From: Anaerolineae bacterium
GTDB lineage: Bacteria; Chloroflexota; Anaerolineae; B4-G1; SLSP01
NCBI GenBank assembly: GCA_021159805.1
Contig: JAGHDT010000282.1
Coordinates: 1 to 10,722, forward strand
Length of the DNA stretch: 10,722 nucleotides
Direction: 5' to 3'
Position 1 is the first letter of the stretch. Every line of letters begins with the position of its first letter. The notes under the pieces were generated by a model. The model was not told where the DNA came from. It worked only from the letters and a program-made list of their open reading frames with translations, and did not search any database. Positions 1 to 5,876 of the stretch are shown in pieces. The translations under genes and the position numbers were made by a program.

Positions 1-351
1 GAAGCGCACGGCGGGACAGAGGTTGGGGTTCCCGTGGCGGCACTGTTCGCAGACGCCGCAGGGAATGGCAGGCTCAACGGCGACGAGCTGGTCGAGATCG
101 AAGCTCTCAACGCCCTCGCCCAGACCGGCGATCCAGGCCGAGAATTCGTGGCCCATCGTAATGGGCTCCGTGACGATCTGGTCGCCGATGCCACCTTCAA
201 GGTAGTAGTGCACGTCGGACCCGCAGGTGCCAACCGAGGCGATCTTGAGCAAGACCTCACCGGGGCCGGGCCGTGGAACAGGGCCGTCCTCCACCCGCAG
301 ATCGCGAATGCCGTACAGTTTGGATACACGCATTGTGGCTGGTACGTTCAT
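1..351 (-). CDS. Zinc-dependent alcohol dehydrogenase, sorbitol/xylitol dehydrogenase-like (partial, N-terminal 117 aa)
   Basis: This is the N-terminal third of a medium-chain zinc dehydrogenase that probably oxidises a sugar alcohol to a ketose with NAD(P)+ in the cytoplasm. The reading frame is open from the ATG at 351 to the window edge, so the NAD-binding domain is missing. Visible signatures are the catalytic-zinc cysteine in GTCGSDVHYY (Cys43), the GHE motif (His68-Glu69) and the four structural-zinc cysteines Cys98, Cys101, Cys104 and Cys112. The SDVHYY...GxIGD stretch resembles sorbitol and xylitol dehydrogenases more than ethanol dehydrogenases. A strong AGGAGGT Shine-Dalgarno (about 359-365) lies just upstream. 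A second ATG six codons in is possible but lacks this spacing. It follows two class II aldolase genes on the same strand and is probably co-transcribed with them. Threonine dehydrogenase or another polyol dehydrogenase cannot be excluded without the C-terminus. Confidence 0.88.
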   Translation of the reverse strand, partial: MNVPATMRVSKLYGIRDLRVEDGPVPRPGPGEVLLKIASVGTCGSDVHYYLEGGIGDQIVTEPITMGHEFSAWIAGLGEGVESFDLDQLVAVEPAIPCGVCEQCRHGNPNLCPAVRF

Positions 352-358
352 ATTGGTT

Positions 359-365
359 ACCTCCT
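359..365 (-). promoter_or_regulatory. Strong ribosome binding site of the zinc dehydrogenase
   Basis: On the minus strand this reads AGGAGGT, a nearly full anti-16S match, seven bases before the ATG at 351. It fixes the start of the truncated dehydrogenase and shows that the gene can be translated independently of the aldolase upstream. Confidence 0.75.
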
Positions 366-380
366 GCTAGGGCCAACAGC

Positions 381-429
381 AAATCACAAATGACAAATCG
401 CAAATCACGGATCGCGGATCTCAAAGCGC
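381..429. repeat. Seven imperfect 7-bp tandem repeats (AAATCRC-type)
   Basis: Seven consecutive heptamers can be read without gaps: AAATCAC, AAATGAC, AAATCGC, AAATCAC, GGATCGC, GGATCTC and AAAGCGC. The first four differ from each other by one or two bases and the last three are more decayed. The run lies in the 102-bp gap between the aldolase stop (454) and the dehydrogenase start (351), so it would be transcribed in the operon mRNA. Heptanucleotide tandem repeats of this general kind occur between genes in some bacteria, for example the STRR families of filamentous cyanobacteria. No function can be read from it. Confidence 0.8.
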
Positions 430-453
430 GACAGGCGCACCGGAGCCCAAGGA

Positions 454-1185
454 TCAGAGGGGATCGCCTTCGCCGTCGAAATAGAGCGCTTCCAGCGACG
501 CATTGACATCTGGGGCGCCGAAAAGCGGCAAGTTGCGCTGCAACATCACCTCACCGAGACCGCGCACGTCCTCCAGGCTGAGTTCCTTGATTCCGCCGGC
601 ACTGAGTGCCAGCAAGATCGATTGGGCGGTGGACTCCAGGACTTCAACGTTCATCAAGGTCCACTCAATGTCATCCCGACTCATTGTCACCAGCCCGTGG
701 TTCGCCATAATGAAACTGTTGTATTTTCGGAGGTAGGGGCTGAACTTCTCGGCCAGCGCATCGGTGAGCGGCTGTGCGTAGGGGACGACGGGCACGGGCC
801 CGATCTCCGTCGTGGTCTCCGGATAGAGCGGGCGCATCAGGTGGTTCTTCCCTGCGCTGATCGCCATAGCACAGACGCAGGGAGGATGGCAGTGGATGAC
901 CGAGGTCACATCCGGGCGTTCATTGAAGAACTTCAGATACATCGGAAGCTCACCCGTTGGGCGCCGCTTCCCCTCGACGACATTGCCCTCCAAATCGACA
1001 AAGACGACGTCCTTGCCGCTCACATCGCCCTTGTTCCGTTGGGTCGGTGTGATCATAATCAGGTTCTGCTCCAACTTCCACGCCAGGTTGCCGCCGTAGC
1101 CTGTGACGTACATGTTCTGTGCCAGGCGATGGCAGATTTTGGTGAATGCCTCGACATGATCTTGATACTGCTTGCGCACTTTCAT
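454..1185 (-). CDS. Class II aldolase/adducin-family protein, FucA-like (aldolase A)
   Basis: This 243-residue protein has the size and motifs of zinc class II sugar-phosphate aldolases (L-fuculose-1-phosphate and L-ribulose-5-phosphate epimerase family). Family members cleave a ketose 1-phosphate to dihydroxyacetone phosphate plus an aldehyde, or perform a related epimerisation or decarboxylation. The zinc triad is visible as HCHPP (His98, His100) and ANHG (His163), and the catalytic acid as PTGE (Glu79). The N-terminal GGNLA is the usual phosphate-binding GGN(L/I)S loop with alanine for serine. The C-terminal part after residue 200 has no motif I recognise. The ATG at 1185 is preceded by AAAGGGAG at a suitable distance. 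It lies 69 bp downstream of a second, divergent class II aldolase and shares its promoter. The substrate is unknown, and a tetronate-type decarboxylase or L-ribulose-phosphate epimerase activity is possible. Confidence 0.9.
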   Translation of the reverse strand: MKVRKQYQDHVEAFTKICHRLAQNMYVTGYGGNLAWKLEQNLIMITPTQRNKGDVSGKDVVFVDLEGNVVEGKRRPTGELPMYLKFFNERPDVTSVIHCHPPCVCAMAISAGKNHLMRPLYPETTTEIGPVPVVPYAQPLTDALAEKFSPYLRKYNSFIMANHGLVTMSRDDIEWTLMNVEVLESTAQSILLALSAGGIKELSLEDVRGLGEVMLQRNLPLFGAPDVNASLEALYFDGEGDPL

Positions 1186-1254
1186 CGCTGCTCCCTTTCG
1201 GTGCCTGAGTGCTCGGATTGACTGTTGCCTGGTCTGGAGCCGGCCGCGGCTATG

Positions 1255-2034
1255 CTACTCTCCCAGCAGCTTGCGCCGGTAGACCTCATCCGGGCGGGTG
1301 TGGATGCGGTCGACGTTCTCCGGCGTCAGGAAGTGTGGGCCGCCGACCGAATATGCGCCAAGGATGACGCGAGCTGTCTTGACCAACATTGCAGTGATGT
1401 TCTCAACCTGCTCAGCCGTCCGACCCAGAGCTACGAGACCGTGATTCTGCATCAGGATGACCTTGGGGATCTCGGCGTATGTATCGATGTAGGCGTTGAT
1501 GCGGCTGCGAATCTCGCGCGCCAGGGGGATGCCTGGGTCGATGTAAGGCACCAAGACCGGGGCGATGCCACACATCACGATCTCGTCCGGGAAGAGACGC
1601 CCGCTGAACGCTTCGTCAAAGGCGTTTGAACACGTCAACATGTTCACGGCTGTTGCGTGGGTATGCCCGACAAAGTTGACGTCATCGAGACTGAGGCACA
1701 GTGCGTGGAAGACGGTCTCTGTGGAGGGCCTGATTGTGTTGTTGGGAGATGGCCAGCGACCCGTCTCAGGATCCACGCGGGCTTCCATCAGCCGAGCCTT
1801 GATCCCGGCGTCGTCGAGGCTGTCCTCATCGAGGATGGCCAGGGCTCTGGCGAGCGAGACGCGCACAAAGCCATCTGCTCCAATTGTGGACAGCTGGTGC
1901 CCGCTAGCCTTGACCCAGAAGGTCCCATCGGTGTTGAGGGCCGAGGTGTTGCCCTCGCCCAAGATAACGTAATCATTCGCGGGGTCGCCGAGGTGCTTGG
2001 ACATCGCGACAAGCTGTTTCAAAGTGTCGTTCAT
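1255..2034 (-). CDS. Class II aldolase/adducin-family protein, RhaD/YuxG N-domain-like (aldolase B)
   Basis: This 259-residue protein is a second class II aldolase, clearly different from its neighbour. It has GEGNTS (residues 26-31) followed by a WVKASG motif (40-45), as in the aldolase domain of bifunctional rhamnulose-phosphate aldolase/dehydrogenase proteins. The PSTET acid (Glu106), the GHTH zinc pair (His124, His126) and QNHG (His198) are all present, so it should be active. The 100-residue spacing between GEGNTS and the zinc pair is longer than in aldolase A because of an inserted segment (about 70-105) containing PETGRWPSPNN. No fused dehydrogenase domain follows, unlike YuxG/RhaE. 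It is the first gene of the minus-strand operon: GGAG (2042-2045) sits 7 bp before the ATG and a clear promoter lies at 2074-2102. The substrate is not determined by the sequence. Confidence 0.88.
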   Translation of the reverse strand: MNDTLKQLVAMSKHLGDPANDYVILGEGNTSALNTDGTFWVKASGHQLSTIGADGFVRVSLARALAILDEDSLDDAGIKARLMEARVDPETGRWPSPNNTIRPSTETVFHALCLSLDDVNFVGHTHATAVNMLTCSNAFDEAFSGRLFPDEIVMCGIAPVLVPYIDPGIPLAREIRSRINAYIDTYAEIPKVILMQNHGLVALGRTAEQVENITAMLVKTARVILGAYSVGGPHFLTPENVDRIHTRPDEVYRRKLLGE

Positions 2035-2073
2035 TTATGCGCTCCATGTCCGGTTAGGTAGTTCTAGATCCCC

Positions 2074-2102
2074 ATTCTACTTGAGGCAAAATCGAAAGTC
2101 AA
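2074..2102 (-). promoter_or_regulatory. Sigma-70-type promoter for the aldolase/dehydrogenase operon
   Basis: On the minus strand a -35 box TTGACT (2097-2102) and a -10 box TAGAAT (2074-2079) are separated by exactly 17 bp. Each box matches consensus at five of six positions. Transcription would begin near 2067, giving a leader of about 33 nt before the aldolase B ATG at 2034. Possible repressor-site sequence overlaps the -35 box and spacer. Confidence 0.7.
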
Positions 2103-2104
2103 AG
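2086..2104. promoter_or_regulatory. Candidate DeoR-family operator overlapping the left promoter
   Basis: The plus strand carries CGAAAGTCAAA (2093-2103) preceded by GCAAAATC. The same core with one base fewer, CGAAAGCAAA, occurs at 3138-3147 downstream of the deoR promoter. Here it covers the -35 box and the adjacent spacer, where a bound repressor would block RNA polymerase. CTTTC/CGAAA-rich direct repeats are typical of several DeoR-family operators such as AgaR sites. That it is an operator is inference. Confidence 0.4.
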
Positions 2105-2236
2105 AGTGCGCCGGTGGACACCTATCGTATGATCGCCCCTGAGGCTGGCGCACCATATACCGTCTCCAGGACTTGTCCTCCAGTCTCTACGACCGTTCTG
2201 GCTGATGCGTGAGATTCCCCAAACAGGAGGGGTTCG

Positions 2237-3037
2237 GTGACGCAACAACACTCTAATGAACTGAGCAAGAACCGCGCAGCGTACTTCGATATGCTGGCGG
2301 ACCTCGGCATGACCAAGCATCTCGGTAGCCTGGCTGCCACCGAGGATCTCGTCAAGGGGTGCCGTATCAGTACGGATAGTCTGGTGTTGGATGTCGGGTG
2401 CGGTGTTGGGTTGACGCCGTGCTATCTGGCTCGAAACTATGGATGTGACGTCACCGGTGTCGACATCACACCCAAGATGATTGGTATGGCCCGCGCCGAG
2501 GCCAGACGTCGTGGAGTGGCGGACGCCACACGATGGGCGATCGCCGACGCGCAGGCGTTGCCCTTTGCGTCGGGAAGCTTCGATGCTGTCCTGGTGGAGT
2601 CGGTGAGCGTCTTTTTGGACGACATCGCGCAGGGCTTCCGGGAGTACACAAGGGTCGTCAAACATGGTGGCTACGTGGGTGTGACGGAGTCCACCTGGCT
2701 GGCGGAACCGAATCAGGACACGGATGTCTTCTACACCACGATCGGCGGGACGGCAAAGAGCAAGGAGGCCTGGCTGGGCTTGATGACACAAGCTGGTCTG
2801 GCCGATGTTACCGGCTATGCGCGCAGTGTTGACTTTTGTATGGAGGCCCGTGGGCGGCTCAAACGTTTCGGTGCCGGGGGATTCGCGCGCATAATGATAC
2901 GTGCCATACGCACCATTTTGGGCAGCAAGAGTGCCCGCAGCCTCTACAAGGACGCCCTGGGCGCGGCGCCCGGTGGCGTCTTCAAGTTGATGGGATATAG
3001 CGTCTTCGCCGGACGCAAGCCGTCTCCATCTGTGTAG
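2237..3037 (+). CDS. Class I SAM-dependent methyltransferase (UbiE/Methyltransf_11 type)
   Basis: This 266-residue soluble protein has the standard class I methyltransferase order. Motif I is LDVGCGVG (51-58), the acidic residue after strand beta-2 is in GVDIT (Asp76), the AQALPFASGSFDAVL segment (105-119) covers motifs post-II to IV, and a GGYVGVTE strand (144-151) follows. The methyl acceptor is unknown. The C-terminal part after residue 155 is variable in this fold and gives no substrate hint. The start is GTG at 2237, supported by AGGAGG (2225-2230) six bases upstream. No ATG in this frame fits better. The gene stands alone between two divergent sugar operons, points away from the aldolases, and is followed by a fresh strong promoter, so it is probably a separate transcription unit. 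I could not find a convincing promoter for it in 2103-2224. Confidence 0.9.
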   Translation: MTQQHSNELSKNRAAYFDMLADLGMTKHLGSLAATEDLVKGCRISTDSLVLDVGCGVGLTPCYLARNYGCDVTGVDITPKMIGMARAEARRRGVADATRWAIADAQALPFASGSFDAVLVESVSVFLDDIAQGFREYTRVVKHGGYVGVTESTWLAEPNQDTDVFYTTIGGTAKSKEAWLGLMTQAGLADVTGYARSVDFCMEARGRLKRFGAGGFARIMIRAIRTILGSKSARSLYKDALGAAPGGVFKLMGYSVFAGRKPSPSV

Positions 3038-3099
3038 CGCCACCCGTATGCCCTTCACGCGACCTCTCTCATATCTTACGCCAGCGTATCCCAGTCCGA

Positions 3100-3128
3100 T
3101 TGACAGCTCCTGCGTATAATTGTATAAT
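3100..3128 (+). promoter_or_regulatory. Perfect-consensus sigma-70 promoter of the deoR-led operon
   Basis: TTGACA (3100-3105) and TATAAT (3123-3128) are both exact consensus hexamers with a 17-bp spacer. A second TATAAT at 3115-3120 is only 9 bp from the -35 box and is not the functional partner. Transcription should start near 3135, some 24 nt before the repressor start codon. Such a strong promoter would need repression, which fits the direct repeats immediately downstream. Confidence 0.85.
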
Positions 3129-3148
3129 GAAATCAAACGAAAGCAAAT
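3129..3148. promoter_or_regulatory. Candidate autoregulatory operator: two 10-bp direct repeats after the -10 box
   Basis: GAAATCAAAC (3129-3138) is followed at once by GAAAGCAAAT (3139-3148), identical at 8 of 10 positions. The pair begins at the base after TATAAT and covers the expected transcription start, a classic repressor position. The second unit contains the CGAAAGCAAA core that recurs at the left promoter (2093-2103). The repressor encoded next is the obvious candidate to bind here. This assignment is inferred from position and repetition only. Confidence 0.5.
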
Positions 3149-3152
3149 GGAG
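3149..3152 (+). promoter_or_regulatory. Ribosome binding site that fixes the deoR start at GTG 3159
   Basis: GGAG lies six bases before GTG 3159. The upstream in-frame candidates, TTG at 3120 and ATG at 3147, have no Shine-Dalgarno. TTG 3120 overlaps the -10 region and precedes the predicted transcription start. Starting at 3159 also gives the MFREER N-terminus usual in the family. Confidence 0.7.
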
Positions 3153-3158
3153 ATAGAT

Positions 3159-3920
3159 GTGTTCCGTGAAGAGCGACACCAAGCGATCGTAACCCTGCTG
3201 CAGAGCCACGGACGGGTCTCTGTGGCTGACCTCAGCGAACGCTTTGGCGTCTCGGAGGTCACGATCCGTGTGGATCTCCAGGCATTGGTCAATCAGGGAT
3301 CGGTGGTTCGCACACATGGCGGTGCCATTCTCGCAGGTTATGGTGTCCAGGATCTCTCCCTGCTCCGCCGCCGTCAACGTCATGTCGCTGAGAAGGCCCG
3401 GATTGCGGCGGCTGCGGCAGAACTGGTGGGCGATGGTGAGGCAATCTTCCTTGACAGCAGCAGTACAACGCTGGCGATCTTGTCGCACATCAGGCAGCGC
3501 TATGACCTGACTGTCGTGACCAACAGTCTGGTCGTGGCTCAGGAGCTGTTGGCCTCTCCGAAGATCACCGTGGTGATGCCCGGTGGCACCCTGCATCACG
3601 ATACCGTTTCCCTCATTGATGCCGGTGGCCTCAAGATTGTGGAGCGATGCAATATCTCCAAAGGTTTCTTCGGCGCCCACGGCCTGACGTTGGAGGATGG
3701 ATTCACCGATGTCAGTGAGGCCGAGGCCCGACTCAAGCGCTCCATCGTCGGCATGTGCCGACAGGTCATTGCCCTGTTGGACGCTACGAAGTGGGGACGT
3801 GCCGGCGTGGCGTCGTTTGCCGATGCGGAAGACGCCGATATCCTGATCGCGGATGCGGCGCCCGAAGAGATGGTGTCCCAAATGCGCGCCTTGGGCGTTG
3901 AGGTCAATTGTATCGGCTAG
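3159..3920 (+). CDS. DeoR/GlpR-family transcriptional repressor
   Basis: This 253-residue protein is a sugar-phosphate-responsive repressor of the DeoR family. The winged-helix DNA-binding domain covers residues about 3-58, with the signature VSVADLSERFGVSEVTIRVDL at 20-40 and the wing HGGAI (53-57). The recognition helix has IRVDL where many family members have IRRDL. The C-terminal DeoRC sensor domain (about 75-230) shows LDSSSTT (98-104), TNS (121-123), PGG (141-143) and Lys211 in DATKWG, the residues that bind the phosphorylated sugar effector in this family. It is the first gene of the catabolic operon, 20 bp before the isomerase. It probably represses its own promoter and perhaps the divergent aldolase operon, and is released by a sugar phosphate made by the kinase. 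The GTG start is chosen on ribosome-site and family grounds. Confidence 0.92.
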   Translation: MFREERHQAIVTLLQSHGRVSVADLSERFGVSEVTIRVDLQALVNQGSVVRTHGGAILAGYGVQDLSLLRRRQRHVAEKARIAAAAAELVGDGEAIFLDSSSTTLAILSHIRQRYDLTVVTNSLVVAQELLASPKITVVMPGGTLHHDTVSLIDAGGLKIVERCNISKGFFGAHGLTLEDGFTDVSEAEARLKRSIVGMCRQVIALLDATKWGRAGVASFADAEDADILIADAAPEEMVSQMRALGVEVNCIG

Positions 3921-3930
3921 TCCACCGGAT

Positions 3931-3937
3931 GGGAGGG
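3931..3937 (+). promoter_or_regulatory. Ribosome binding site that fixes the isomerase start at ATG 3941
   Basis: GGGAGGG lies directly upstream of ATG 3941. An in-frame TTG at 3908 would extend the protein by 11 residues back into the end of the repressor gene, but it has no ribosome site and gives no recognisable sequence. Confidence 0.7.
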
Positions 3938-3940
3938 ACT

Positions 3941-4648
3941 ATGAAGCGCTCTGAGATCAACCGACTTATTGAGGATGCACTGGGTTTTATGGGGAACCAT
4001 CAGTTCTGTCTGCCTCCCTTTGCGCATTGGTCCCCGGAGACGTGGCGCAAGAAGGGGCCGGAAGCTCAGGAGATCGTGGAGACCAACCTGGGATGGGACA
4101 TCACGGATTTTGGGTCCGGTGATTACGAACACATAGGGCTCTTTCTCTTCACAATGCGTAATGGTCATCCCAGTAACTGGTCCACGATGTCCGGGAAGCT
4201 CTATGCCGAGAAGATCATGGTGGTCGGGGTAGGCCAGGTGACGCCGATGCATTTCCACTGGCAGAAGTCGGAAGACATCATCAATCGCGGTGGGGGAAAG
4301 CTGATGATCCAGCTGTACAACGCCACCGCCGATGAGGATCTGGATGATTCGCCGGTGATCGTCAGCGTTGACGGGGTCTTGCGCACTGTGGCTGCGGGCG
4401 AGGTCCTAGCATTGAGCCCGGGCGAGAGCGTCACTCTTCCCACACGGCTCTACCACAAATTCTGGGGGGCGGAGTCGCGTGTCCTGGTTGGCGAGGTATC
4501 GATGGTCAACGATGATGCGCGAGACAACCGCTTCTATGATCCGGTCGGTCGGTTCCCGGAGATCGAGGAGGACGCGTCTCCCTTCCGCCTGCTTGTGACA
4601 GACTACCAGGATTTCTACCAGCCCGATGCTGAGGTCGTCGATGGCTGA
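3941..4648 (+). CDS. D-lyxose/D-mannose ketol-isomerase family (cupin sugar isomerase)
   Basis: This 235-residue protein matches the cupin-fold D-lyxose isomerase family (EC 5.3.1.15), metal-dependent cytoplasmic enzymes that interconvert D-lyxose with D-xylulose and usually D-mannose with D-fructose. The metal ligands are all visible: His104 and His106 in MHFHW, Glu111 in QKSED, and His172 in RLYHKFWG. Length and the C-terminal NRFYDPVGRFPEIEED segment (196-211) are typical. Because the family is promiscuous, the true substrate may be another aldose, and related cupin isomerases act on modified hexoses. The gene follows the DeoR repressor by 20 bp and overlaps the kinase start by 8 bp, which suggests translational coupling and that the kinase acts on the isomerase product. 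Confidence 0.88.
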   Translation: MKRSEINRLIEDALGFMGNHQFCLPPFAHWSPETWRKKGPEAQEIVETNLGWDITDFGSGDYEHIGLFLFTMRNGHPSNWSTMSGKLYAEKIMVVGVGQVTPMHFHWQKSEDIINRGGGKLMIQLYNATADEDLDDSPVIVSVDGVLRTVAAGEVLALSPGESVTLPTRLYHKFWGAESRVLVGEVSMVNDDARDNRFYDPVGRFPEIEEDASPFRLLVTDYQDFYQPDAEVVDG

Positions 4649-5840
4649 AGTGTGGGACGCTGTTGTCGCCGGGCATATCTGTCTTGACATCATCCCTGAC
4701 TTCTCCTCCGTGGGGGAGGTGCCGCTGTCAGTGCTGCTTCGTCCAGGCAGACTTGTGGAGGTCGGTGATGCTACGCTGTCGACGGGCGGTGCGGTTGCCA
4801 ACACCGGACTCGCCTTGAACATCCTGGGCCTCAGGACTCAGCTGATGGGGAAAGTGGGGGACGATGCGTTTGGTCACGTTGTGCGCGACATTGTCTCAAG
4901 TCGTGATCCCCGCCTTGCCGATGGTATGATTGTAGATGCAACTGCCGGCACCTCATACACTGTGATCATCAGCCCCCCGGGCGTGGATCGTATTTTCTTC
5001 CACTCTCCGGGGGCTAACAATACTTTCGGCGCCGGAGATGTCCGCTATGACATCGTCGAGCACGTGCGTCTCTTTCATTTCGGCTATCCCCCTTTGATGC
5101 GCAGGACGTATCAGCGTGAGGGGGCGGAACTTGTCGAGATCTTCAGGCGCGTGCGGGCATTGGGCGTCACGACGTCGCTCGACATGGCACTGCCTGATCC
5201 GGCGTCGGACGCTGGGCGCACCGATTGGCCCGCGATACTTCGAAACGTGTTACCCTTTGTCGATGTCTTCTTGCCTAGTATCGAGGAGATCCTGTATATG
5301 CTGCGCCCGTCCACTTACCGGGCACTGCTCGCGTCGGCGCCTGAGGGCGATCTGTTGCCGGCTGTGACTCCCGCGTTGCTCTCTGACGTGAGTGGGGAGC
5401 TGCTCTCACTCGGCGCCGGCATTGTCGGCCTGAAGCTGGGCAACCGTGGTTTCTATCTGAGGACCGCCGATGAGCTTCGCCTTGCCGGTTTGGGGAAGGC
5501 CTCCCCGGTGGATCCGGCCGATTGGGCGCAGCGCGAGCTCTGGTCGCCGTGCCTGCGCGCGAATCTCGTGGGCACAACCGGGGCCGGCGATGCGACGATC
5601 GCGGGCTTCCTGACCGGGCTGTTGCGGGGTCTGACTGTCAGACAGGCAGTGAAGATGGCGGTCGCTGTGGGTGCGTGTAACGTTGAGGCCGCGGATGCCC
5701 TTAGCGGGCTACGATCGTGGGACGAGACGCAGGCGCGTGTGGCTCAAGGTTGGGAACATCACGAACTGGTGGTCTCGGACGATGGCTGGCGTTACGGTGG
5801 CGAATACGGCCTCTGGGAACGCGCAGCAAAGGGCCGCTAG
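4641..5840 (+). CDS. PfkB-family carbohydrate kinase (ketose/sugar kinase, enlarged C-terminal domain)
   Basis: This 399-residue ribokinase/PfkB-fold kinase transfers phosphate from ATP to a sugar hydroxyl. The N-terminal signature STGGAVANTG (47-56) and the ATP-site signature GTTGAGDATIAG (311-322) with the catalytic Asp317 are present. The signature usually begins with Asp (DTTGAGD) but has Gly here. The protein is longer than the usual 300-330 residues. The extra length is mainly between about 222 and 310 (a segment after LPSIEEILYML, then a WSPC-containing stretch just before the ATP motif) and a short C-terminal tail. I chose ATG 4641 because GAGG(T) lies six bases upstream and VWDAVVAGHICLD then begins the first strand at the usual distance. 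An ATG five codons earlier is less well placed. Co-occurrence with a lyxose/mannose isomerase suggests a ketose such as fructose or xylulose as substrate. This is inference. Confidence 0.88.
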   Translation: MAEVWDAVVAGHICLDIIPDFSSVGEVPLSVLLRPGRLVEVGDATLSTGGAVANTGLALNILGLRTQLMGKVGDDAFGHVVRDIVSSRDPRLADGMIVDATAGTSYTVIISPPGVDRIFFHSPGANNTFGAGDVRYDIVEHVRLFHFGYPPLMRRTYQREGAELVEIFRRVRALGVTTSLDMALPDPASDAGRTDWPAILRNVLPFVDVFLPSIEEILYMLRPSTYRALLASAPEGDLLPAVTPALLSDVSGELLSLGAGIVGLKLGNRGFYLRTADELRLAGLGKASPVDPADWAQRELWSPCLRANLVGTTGAGDATIAGFLTGLLRGLTVRQAVKMAVAVGACNVEAADALSGLRSWDETQARVAQGWEHHELVVSDDGWRYGGEYGLWERAAKGR

Positions 5841-5876
5841 TTCACCGAGGGATACTCAATAGGAGTGATGCGAGTG

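Noticed and set aside
34..393. Plus-strand open frame of 119 codons at the left edge
   Set aside because: It lies opposite the zinc dehydrogenase N-terminus, whose minus-strand translation has all the family zinc motifs. It also runs on through the heptamer repeat, and its own product matches nothing recognisable.
1238..1251. Small AGCCG/CGGCT hairpin between the two aldolase genes as a terminator
   Set aside because: The 5-bp stem has no U-tract on either strand, and the genes on both sides appear co-transcribed.
2128..2133. TATGAT as a -10 box for the methyltransferase
   Set aside because: No acceptable -35 hexamer lies 16-18 bp upstream, so it is not supported as a promoter.
2168..2179. 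Short palindrome AGGAC-TT-GTCCT upstream of the methyltransferase as an operator
   Set aside because: Five-bp arms are expected by chance in sequence of this length, and there is no second copy or clear promoter beside it.
3115..3120. First TATAAT as the -10 box of the deoR promoter
   Set aside because: It is only 9 bp from TTGACA. The second TATAAT at 3123-3128 has the correct 17-bp spacing.
2099..3292. Minus-strand open frame of 397 codons across the methyltransferase and deoR start
   Set aside because: It is antisense to two genes with clear family motifs and covers a consensus promoter. Its product is rich in Arg/His/Gln with no domain, as expected of a GC-rich shadow frame.
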